From assembly GCA_023101725.1 (NCBI GenBank), contig JALJCO010001047.1, positions 248,001-312,000 of the forward strand: a stretch of DNA of 64,000 bases, written 5' to 3'. The first letter of the stretch is position 1; each line of letters begins with the position of its first letter. A model generated the notes under the pieces. That model had not been told where the DNA came from. It saw nothing but the letters and a program-made list of their open reading frames with translations, and made no database searches. Of the stretch, positions 61,079-64,000 are shown piece after piece. A program made the position numbers and the translations under genes. This DNA is from Atherinomorus stipes (Eukaryota; Chordata; Actinopteri; Atheriniformes; Atherinidae).

Positions 61079-62033
61079 ACAGTAGAAATAAACATGTTTA
61101 CAGCAGAAATAAACATGACACCAATTCAGTTTTTTTTTTTTGGGGGCCGATACAGACACCAATATTTTCTCTTTAGCCAGTGGCGGATACAACCTGCCAT
61201 TACTTGGAGCCAATACTGCATTTGACTCCAAAATTAATATAATTGAGGTCACAATGAAATCTGAATTTGAAAACTTTTTAAAGATAAAAATAAAAGAAAA
61301 AAAACACTTCAAATAAATATGTAAAAAGAACGCTTAACAAAATAGAAAAGAAACATTAAACATGTAATATATATACATATATATGTATAAAATATATACA
61401 GTCTTTGCCTATATGGATGCCTGTCTATAAATTATGCAGAGGAAGGGTATCGTCTAACACACCTGACGTATCGGCCGATGCTGATACCAGCAAAAATTGC
61501 AAATATCTGTCTAAAATAATTGCTTGCAAATGTATCAGTCTATCCTTACTATGAATATCCAGTTTTTTTTAGAAGAACAAAACATGTCTCACAGCAAATA
61601 TCTTAAAGTTACATCAAGATAAATTCCCTGATTGTTCTAATGCTTTCACCCCCCTCTTTTTTAGGAATGGTTTTCGGATGACTGCAAGTTCAGGGAGCGC
61701 TTCCAGGAGAACAGCTACAACACGTACGCCTCAGTAATCCACAGGAACCATAGGACAGGCCGTGAGTGGTTTGTGGCCCTTAATAAGAGGGGGAAAGCGA
61801 AAATGGGCTCCAGCCCGCGGGTGAAATCCCAGCACGTCTCCACACATTTCCTACCCAGGGTCAGCTCACATGACAACAGCATGAGAGGCTTCACCATCAC
61901 AGAACGGAGCAAAGATCGGAGGAAAACCCCGCCCCCTCCACCTAAATCTCCACCGGCACGGTCCCAAGTCCCAGCAGGACCAGTACCGAGGCGCACACAG
62001 GTCAAATACTGGCCCAAGTACCGGTTCGGATAG
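35672..62033 (+). CDS. fgf5: Fibroblast growth factor 5 (three coding exons, 226 aa)
   Basis: Exons 35672-35879, 42241-42344 and 61665-62033 join to 681 nt, 226 residues plus TAG. Residues 1-19 form a hydrophobic signal peptide (core [12 protein letters not shown]). The beta-trefoil FGF core starts at [13 protein letters not shown] (42-54) and runs to about residue 165. An N-glycosylation sequon N61-G-S lies just after it, as in mammalian FGF5. The C-terminus ends KYRFG, as in FGF5. The protein is about 40 residues shorter than human FGF5 (268), mainly because the Ser-rich stretch before the core is missing. Intron phases (1, then 0) and the 104-nt middle exon are standard for the FGF family. 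FGF5 is secreted and signals through FGF receptors; in mammals it ends the hair growth phase. Its fish role is not deducible here. Confidence 0.96.
36651..37591. mobile_element. Foldback element copy 4, rearranged (fgf5 intron 1)
   Basis: 36651-36900 holds both inner arms of one copy, truncated on both outer sides. 36905-37591 holds a further copy lacking its left outer end but keeping the right end, cattctgtgggtgcactg, then ttcctttaa. The junction near 36900 has two arms head to head. Confidence 0.75.
37588..38046. mobile_element. 0.46-kb element with aaagggatgagaggcagga ends, member 1
   Basis: The left end is TTAAAGGGATGAGAGGCAGG; it shares the TTAA of foldback copy 4. The right end is the inverse cctgcctctagtcctttt. 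About 360 bp of the interior recurs inverted at 47051-47410. A frame with [13 protein letters not shown] and [10 protein letters not shown] is open here, and its counterpart is open in the second member. Confidence 0.65.
38047..39410. other. fgf5 intron 1 stretch, no gene
   Basis: About 38460-38580 and 38700-38825 are inverted fragments of the repeat seen at 18.3-20.3 kb. The rest shows nothing recognisable. Confidence 0.5.
39411..39760. mobile_element. Fragment of a Tc1/mariner-type element end
   Basis: It begins caaccccaattttttt and continues gttgtgacactgtctaaaat-gtaaataaaaacagaatgc, a left-end sequence common in fish. No transposase and no right end are seen. Classification is from familiarity with the pattern. 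Confidence 0.45.
39857..39900. repeat. (C)n(CA)n simple repeat
   Basis: An uninterrupted run of about 27 C is followed by CA repeats. Confidence 0.95.
40088..41122. repeat. AT-rich array of inverted 'cagaattctgac' blocks
   Basis: About 1 kb built from agtcagaattctgacttttt, ggaaattgaaaaaaaa and ttccagaatttt modules on both strands. Three boundary blocks related to ggccctaatcctcttccgta occur: inverted at about 40090-40112, direct at 40258-40281 and direct at 40811-40834. A diverged one (gctctgatccacttccgta) ends the array. The direct spacing is 553 bp. No gene. Confidence 0.8.
41290..42092. mobile_element. 'tatcgg' repeat element, second member (inverted)
   Basis: The right part (gatatcggatatcagaaatt, then aagtgttggacaatgttgc) and the internal tctcagagcagaatatagtt are the inverse of the element at 26.0-27.8 kb. 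A tRNA-like block lies inside it at 41588-41655. Confidence 0.6.
41588..41655 (+). repeat. tRNA-derived sequence, probable SINE head
   Basis: An A-box-like ggctgactggtcagcgcac and a B-box-like ggtccaaatccc are spaced as in a tRNA gene. The arms do not form a clean cloverleaf by eye, so it is more likely a SINE or tRNA pseudogene than a working tRNA. Confidence 0.4.
42241..42344 (+). CDS. fgf5: fgf5 exon 2
   Basis: The acceptor is gtcttcgtag to 42240 and the donor gtaagt from 42345. The exon is 104 nt, the usual size for FGF middle exons. It encodes residues 70-104, [13 protein letters not shown] through RLHAT. Because 104 is not a multiple of three, skipping it shifts the frame. Confidence 0.96.
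42345..43107. other. Start of fgf5 intron 2, no gene
   Basis: Balanced composition and short ORFs only. I see no repeat ends. Confidence 0.5.
43108..43815 (-). pseudogene. LINE reverse transcriptase fragment (minus strand)
   Basis: The minus-strand frames from about 43738 down contain [20 protein letters not shown], then a [11 protein letters not shown] block (the ADD catalytic core) and [15 protein letters not shown] second frame continues with [11 protein letters not shown], then [20 protein letters not shown]. This is the palm, thumb and C-terminal part of a fish non-LTR reverse transcriptase. At least one frameshift (near 43300-43430) breaks it, and the 5' part is missing. The 209-codon plus-strand frame here is a shadow. 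Confidence 0.88.
43834..45066 (+). pseudogene. Tc1-like transposon with broken transposase
   Basis: The left end cactacatttccaaaagtat mirrors the right end atacttttggcaatatagt, both next to TA. Plus-strand frames carry a Tc1 transposase in pieces. The N-terminal part includes [12 protein letters not shown] and MGFHGNQ. A piece with [15 protein letters not shown] carries the second catalytic Asp. A piece with [19 protein letters not shown] carries the catalytic Glu. Frameshifts at about 44540 and 44720 and other stops inactivate it. It follows the LINE fragment directly. Confidence 0.88.
45067..46920. other. fgf5 intron 2 stretch, no gene
   Basis: Only short ORFs, and no mobile-element ends recognised. 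Conserved non-coding elements would be plausible in an fgf5 intron but cannot be identified here. Confidence 0.45.
47051..47410. mobile_element. Second member of the 'agaggcagga' element family (inverted)
   Basis: It begins ttaaagggactagaggcagg and is closely similar to the inverse of 37678-38046 throughout. Its minus-strand frame carries [13 protein letters not shown] and [10 protein letters not shown], matching member 1. Confidence 0.7.
47411..49040. mobile_element. hAT-like outer element 'gggctgtgcgattgcc', split by an insertion
   Basis: The left side (tagggctgtgcgattgcc, then attgccaatacacaattaaa) and the right side (cttacaattgccaatatcag, then ttgtcccagcccta) are inverted. The element at 47886-48834 sits inside. 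Confidence 0.6.
47886..48834 (+). pseudogene. hAT-like element with decayed BED zinc-finger exon
   Basis: The ends are taaggatgggaatcg and cgattcccatcccta. In the plus-strand frame from about 48028 the peptide reads [19 protein letters not shown], then [10 protein letters not shown]. This matches the spacing of a transposase BED finger (SKVW-xF, then C-x2-C, then GG-TSN-W-H), with both zinc-binding Cys of the middle pair lost. No catalytic domain remains. It could encode nothing functional today. Confidence 0.65.
49395..51850 (-). pseudogene. LINE 5' half with endonuclease domain (minus strand), interrupted
   Basis: Read on the minus strand from about 51842, the first frame gives a typical fish LINE leader ([15 protein letters not shown] and similar). 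The apurinic-type endonuclease follows from about 50440, with [14 protein letters not shown] and then [20 protein letters not shown]. After it comes a linker with [18 protein letters not shown]. Frameshifts near 50130 and 49635 and a 0.94-kb insertion (50445-51384) break it. Style and family match the reverse transcriptase fragment at 43.1-43.8 kb. Confidence 0.85.
50445..51384. mobile_element. 0.94-kb inverted-end element inserted in the LINE
   Basis: The ends are cactgcgtttacatgcagcc and tggcatgtaaacgtc. Subterminal 'aacccgg' and 'ccggaatatt' motifs are on both strands. The interrupted LINE text resumes directly after it. Plus-strand ORFs of 87 and 97 codons inside are not recognisable. Confidence 0.7.
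52034..52304. mobile_element. MITE with acactctca ends, copy 2
   Basis: The ends are acactctcagaaaataaa and tttattttctaagagtgt, inverted over about 18 bp with one or two mismatches. Internal gtacc/ggtac motifs are shared with 26566-27146. It may supply the AATAAA used by the minus-strand gene just upstream. Confidence 0.75.
52555..56331 (-). CDS. Uncharacterised 1258-aa repeat and coiled-coil protein, single exon, inside fgf5 intron 2
   Basis: The frame is open from ATG at 56331-56329 (MEKLGKHQ) to TGA at 52557-52555. A longer reading would start at a TTG codon. Residues 1-280 are polar with a basic patch [11 protein letters not shown] near 190. Three tandem units of about 160 residues start near 278, 438 and 718 ([19 protein letters not shown]), each with a second [11 protein letters not shown] and a KRRKPL patch. 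A degenerate fourth piece is near 884. A paired motif [13 protein letters not shown] / [13 protein letters not shown] occurs near 214 and 643. From about 980 to 1250 the heptad pattern is that of a long coiled coil rich in Glu, Lys, Gln and Leu. There is no signal peptide or membrane segment. I recognise no family. The length without stops in AT-rich DNA and the promoter elements argue for a real gene; retrogene origin is possible. Confidence 0.75.
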   Translation of the reverse strand: MEKLGKHQVYNRQPEIVMRHQKSSFSPNFGEIPSNLQSEGGSNSGMSFGVKDFPTLEKMTPEHQRHQSKKGNAEAKMCKGSQKSKNVQKITFGLTLRNSFGTVSPAQPPVREAEPDLAETVTESVVQTPVAVQVLQTGETLSEQAAGSNKSAEKTSTKPSLESQTSIAPEIKFFIEEPVSQPTGGQQERKRRKKKKRSSGEPNYHLLEESMGQTYEDFLEKFPFLPKLDNGPSTLQDKGESNSGILLKSEEFPALQTSEDHESQRTDTPSDVCKVSENLENPQKITFGGPGSEISIELLTSTTKTHKAEGHCKTKGVPEKIKQGKKVKRRKPLVPIFEVPSPPAPNFTETSSADSENLNFPITFGGPGAEIPDELISETLLPTKAAQVQLEEAFSPPSSDVAEALPGNTNLSCRQAETQTSEHPTDRRQKDLCEISENLENPQKITFGGPGSEISTELLTSTTKPQKAEGHCKTKGVIDGVPEEIKQGKRVKRRKPLVPIFEVPSLPAPNFTETSSADSENLNSPITFGGPGAEIPVELISENLLPTKATQVQLEEAFSPPSFETDLADALPGNTNQSCHQAESQTSEHPTDRRQKDHTKTELDSPETVSSQQPPDRKQRKKCRKSRPVEPDFALLLESRGITYEDYLMGVPLFQKMIKDPSNIQDKSESTESSPQPSETEVTDTLPGNTNQTCHQAETQTSEHHIDRTQKDLCEISENLENPQKTTFGGPGSEISIELLTSTTKPQKAEGHCKTKGVIDGVPEEIKQGKRVKRRKPLEPIFEVPSLPAPNFTETSSADSENLNSPITFGGPGAEIPVELISETLLPTKATQVQLEEAFSPPSSDTEVTDTLPGNTNLSCHQAETQTSEHHIDRTQKDLCEMSENMGNPPITPGNPRSEIPVGVTSETMVPIPPKEPQADSNPSLSTPPAADLHPILKLLQAKEPTNQRSVNINHVDGQNIPCSQGLLMIPEHHFHHSLAVKDEQISALQKQHEELLSQLRELHDQVHKTKVMQISASEQVQKLEEELQEETNKKELAETSVSQLQHEIDKAKTELSQIYIQLQDRQQDTTEEETLMAEVEKLKRQMKSQKSVSEKEIAILYAELRKKHQLQADVSGRVLQLEADLTAENTRASRAETCLAQEAEQASRLKAALVKTQEELDKQKHQWEQHKNRLLVEQQEAKASIERAVMESERQLEYHEQQWRDEKSRLLEKVYTLRKAQEEKEEEKKRSRESLLKRVEILEEQARKKSVRAENPS
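53690..55530. repeat. Three tandem approx. 480-bp DNA repeats inside the intronic ORF
   Basis: The units lie at about 55030-55510, 54540-55030 and 53695-54190 and are nearly identical at DNA level over long stretches; phrases such as ctcaaagatgggtaccaagg and cttacaatgtccttcggcc recur. The first unit lacks 12 bp (tccatcaattac) present in the other two. Between units two and three a partial copy and a block related to 55610-55740 intervene. Confidence 0.9.
56346..56396. repeat. 12-bp tandem repeat in the 5' UTR of the intronic gene
   Basis: Four units of gcgtagcaaagt type lie at 56346, 56358, 56370 and 56382; the last two have changed to gcgtagcgagat and gtgtaccgagat. A partial fifth unit (gcg) follows. 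Confidence 0.85.
56408..56476 (-). promoter_or_regulatory. Promoter of the intronic gene: TATA box, E-box, CRE-like site
   Basis: Read on the minus strand: a CRE-like TGATGTCA at about 56474-56467, then a palindromic E-box CACGTG at 56450-56445, then TTATAAATA at 56442-56434. A start near 56408 would give a 5' UTR of about 75 nt. CRE-like plus TATA is common in germ-cell promoters; that use is inference. Confidence 0.6.
56690..57060 (-). pseudogene. LINE 3' end fragment with long A-rich tract
   Basis: The phrase attctttattaatcccaaag is the reverse of a LINE 3' end. An A-rich run fills 56730-56820. Downstream (56940-57060) resembles a reverse-strand ORF2 tail only loosely. Confidence 0.5.
57666..58562. 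mobile_element. TTAA-flanked foldback element, copy 5 (most complete)
   Basis: It is 897 bp from TTAA at 57666-57669 to TTAA at 58559-58562. The two arms are inverted along nearly their whole length (about 320 bp each) and meet around a short unique centre. Ends are AGGAATAGTACACCC on the left and a slightly changed inverse on the right. ORFs inside are arm shadows. Confidence 0.88.
58563..59600. other. fgf5 intron 2 stretch, no gene
   Basis: No domain-bearing ORF and no mobile-element ends are seen. Confidence 0.5.
59605..60115 (+). pseudogene. LINE ORF2 C-terminal fragment (plus strand)
   Basis: Plus-strand frames read [18 protein letters not shown], then [13 protein letters not shown] and [19 protein letters not shown], typical of the region after the reverse transcriptase in jockey/L2-type fish LINEs. 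At least two frameshifts split it, and the tail reaches a taaaactcgattaaaacc block. It is 5'-truncated and dead. Confidence 0.85.
60290..61116. repeat. 21-bp minisatellite, inverted relative of the 5.7-kb array
   Basis: Units of AGAAATAAACATGTTTACAGC are mixed with agaaataaacacatttaaagc variants and interrupted by several poly-A runs (a long one at 61027-61074). The consensus is the reverse complement of the 5665-6430 unit. Neighbouring DNA (60165-60290) also matches, inverted, sequence at 7213-7330. Confidence 0.9.
61125..61545. repeat. 'atcggcc' dispersed repeat
   Basis: Contains ggggccgatacagacacc and acgtatcggccgatgctgat, in the style of other transposon-derived repeats in the window. 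It ends about 120 bp before fgf5 exon 3. Confidence 0.45.
61665..62033 (+). CDS. fgf5: fgf5 exon 3
   Basis: The acceptor is a long pyrimidine tract ending tttttag at 61664. The frame reads [20 protein letters not shown], then [17 protein letters not shown] and [10 protein letters not shown], and ends KYWPKYRFG with TAG at 62031-62033. It contains the FGF family signature region and the basic receptor/heparin-binding segment. The tail between about residues 175 and 215 is Pro/Lys/Arg-rich and variable. Confidence 0.96.
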   Translation, partial: EWFSDDCKFRERFQENSYNTYASVIHRNHRTGREWFVALNKRGKAKMGSSPRVKSQHVSTHFLPRVSSHDNSMRGFTITERSKDRRKTPPPPPKSPPARSQVPAGPVPRRTQVKYWPKYRFG

Positions 62034-62511
62034 AAACACCAGGAAAACAGACGATTATCATTCATGACGTTCAGATCATTCCAGAAATCTATGACGTGTA
62101 GAGGACCTGAAAGGGCTGCCAGGTACAACCACTGAGCATTTCTGTGTTAAAACATGGACGTACGTGTTCTGTCCCGTTCTGTGCCGTCATTTTAACATGG
62201 GGTGTTCACGATGCTGTTAAAGATGGAATCCAGAATGTTCGGCCTCTTCCAGGTCAAAACCCAACATTAAGGATGAAAACAGCAAGTTCTGCTGCTTTCT
62301 TAAATGCTTTTAGTATGAAACATCACAATCCTCCATCAATCAGTAGCTGCTGAGGCACTGGAGAGGAATTATTTTGGGAAAAGTCATTTGGGATCTGAAA
62401 AAGGTTTTATTTGTTAAGAAGATGGTCAGAGTTTATTAGAATGATATGGATTTGTTTATTTTCTTTTATACCTTCCAAGTGGTTCCTAACATGACTTATC
62501 AATCAATATTA
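62034..62511 (+). other. fgf5: fgf5 3' UTR (proximal part)
   Basis: AT-rich, no long ORF. No canonical AATAAA lies in this part. The nearest are at 63374-63379 and 63687-63692, both within inserted elements, so the true end of the transcript is uncertain. Confidence 0.5.
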
Positions 62512-63873
62512 GGGGGGCAACGATACTTGAGATGCACTGATCTGATACCTGGATCAGATATGAGATGAATGAGGCCGATCCAGCGTTCCGATCCAGCCAT
62601 TTCTTTCTTCACTATCATACACAGAAATACAGTTACAGCGATCCAGTTGCTTCAATTCATATTTGTAACACCGGTTACGTCATCGCACAGGGCAGACAAG
62701 TGTTCATTTCTTTTTGCTGCTAATGTACACAATATTTACTTAAGGCATATGCCCCCCCCCCCCCCCCCGCAGTCCCTGAGTTGGACAAGTGAGAAGCGTT
62801 TTCTAACCGACCCAGTCATTCTCTGAATCTGGCAGCACTGACTTTAGCTTAGCTTAGCATAGTTGCTGTAATCAGGTGGTTCCAACTAGCACCGCTTGGC
62901 GAAAGCAAACAAATACGTTTCGTGACCCGCACATGATCGCGTACAAACGAGAAGCCGATTTCACATCAGCAATCCTGTTTATGGAAGTTAGGGATGCTGC
63001 GCATGCGTGCTGCCTTTGCTACGATCCACGGTGCTTCCCTGTGATTGGCCTGTACTTCCGTAGCATACAGTTCACCTATTGAATGTCGCCTAGTCAGTCC
63101 TTTGATGTGAAATCGGCTCCTCGTTTTTACTTGATCAGAATGTGCGGCTCACGAAACGTAATTTGGAAAAAATCTTGAATTAATTAGTTCACTTTCACCA
63201 AGTGATGCTAGTTGGAACCACCAGATTACAGCAACTATGCTAAGCTAAGCTAAAGCCAGTGCTGCCAGATTCAGAGAATGACTGGGTCGGTTAGAAAACG
63301 CTTCTGCTCTCTTGTTCAACTCAGGGGACTGCGGGGGGAGGCTAAATTTCACTCAGGGGTGGATTATGCCTGTAATAAACAATATTAAGTACATTCATAT
63401 CTGTGTGAATTTGATACCTTTTTTTAGGCTAAATGTTCATATCATGCGTGATGCCTTCACTTACATAGCAAGGTGTACGCTTCAGTCATTCAACAGTAGT
63501 ATCGGTTCGGTATCGGCCAATGCCCTCAACCCAGGTATCGGGATCTGATTGGATCGGAAAAAAACTGGATCAGTGCATCTCTAAACAATACATGTATTCA
63601 AACCGTTTAATACGGGTGTGTACCGAACTGTGACCACCATGCATCAAATATAATTTTTCATTTAGTTTAGCAGTTTGTCTTCTGACAATAAAATCAGTGT
63701 TGGACACTCAGTGGATCTATGTTCGAATGCATTCAGATCTGGGGTTTGGGACAACTTTGATCTTCGTGCTAAGTATGACACCGATTAGTAAGCTGTTGTG
63801 GACAAAAATATCGAACTGTGACACTCAAATATTCGACCGAATTGTGAATTTCTTGTATTGTTGCACCCCTAAA
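62512..63873. mobile_element. hAT-like outer element around a nested foldback
   Basis: The left end ttaggggggcaacgatac mirrors the right end gtattgttgcacccctaa. Between them sits the element at 62529-63583. The right segment has 'gaactgtga' and 'cgaccgaattgtg' motifs like those near 29360. No clear 8-bp target duplication is visible. Confidence 0.65.
62529..63583. mobile_element. Foldback element with long inverted arms
   Basis: The ends gagatgcactgatctg and ggatcagtgcatctc are inverted. A much longer inner pair (about 62757-62891 and 63208-63341) matches over about 130 bp, including ttctaaccgacccagtcatt and tagcttagcttagcatag. A poly-C run starts the left arm at 62753. No transposase. Confidence 0.85.
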
Positions 63874-64000
63874 TAATCTGCTCTATTATTACAGAATGTG
63901 TTTGTTTTGAATCCACCTCTGCCTGCCGCACACGAGAGCTTTCTGCTGAGCTAAAAGTCATTGGAGGCCGTTTGCTCAGGCAGCCCTCTGCCATCACGTC

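Noticed and set aside
60422..61312. Phe/Ile-rich minus-strand ORFs near 60.4-61.3 kb
   Set aside because: Products of the second minisatellite and poly-A runs, not proteins.

Overview
The window is genomic DNA from a bony fish, most likely a percomorph teleost. Two vertebrate developmental genes with ordinary GT-AG introns lie in AT-rich DNA crowded with teleost-type DNA transposons, foldback elements and LINE fragments. Both recognisable genes are on the plus strand in the order prdm8 then fgf5. This is the PRDM8-FGF5 order I know from human chromosome 4q21, so the block looks like conserved synteny.

Layout: prdm8 occupies about 186-2995, with three coding exons, two short introns and a likely upstream non-coding exon outside the window. 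From 3.0 to 35.5 kb is intergenic DNA. It holds a 21-bp minisatellite (5.66-6.43 kb), several TTAA-flanked foldback elements, a Tc1-like element with a broken transposase, a 1-kb terminal-inverted-repeat element (13.8-14.9 kb), a PIF/Harbinger-like remnant (18.5-19.8 kb) and a hAT-like element with a perfect 8-bp target duplication (20.3-21.2 kb). fgf5 starts near 35.5 kb with a TATA box and an upstream ORF whose stop codon overlaps the fgf5 start codon. Its three coding exons are at 35672-35879, 42241-42344 and 61665-62033. Intron 1 is 6.4 kb and intron 2 is 19.3 kb. The last 2 kb hold the 3' region of fgf5 and a nested pair of inverted-repeat elements.

The least familiar object is inside fgf5 intron 2. 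On the opposite strand (52555-56331) there is an uninterrupted 1258-codon reading frame. It has three 160-codon tandem repeats and a long C-terminal coiled coil. Upstream are a TATA box, a CACGTG E-box, a CRE-like site and a 12-bp tandem repeat. I do not recognise the family. It may be an intronless lineage-specific gene or a retrogene.

prdm8 encodes a PR-domain/zinc-finger nuclear repressor and fgf5 a secreted growth factor. Nothing in the sequence shows a shared pathway; their adjacency is ancestral linkage. Apart from the two named genes and the intronic ORF, I consider every long ORF in the window to be a shadow of a gene, of a repeat or of a decayed transposon.
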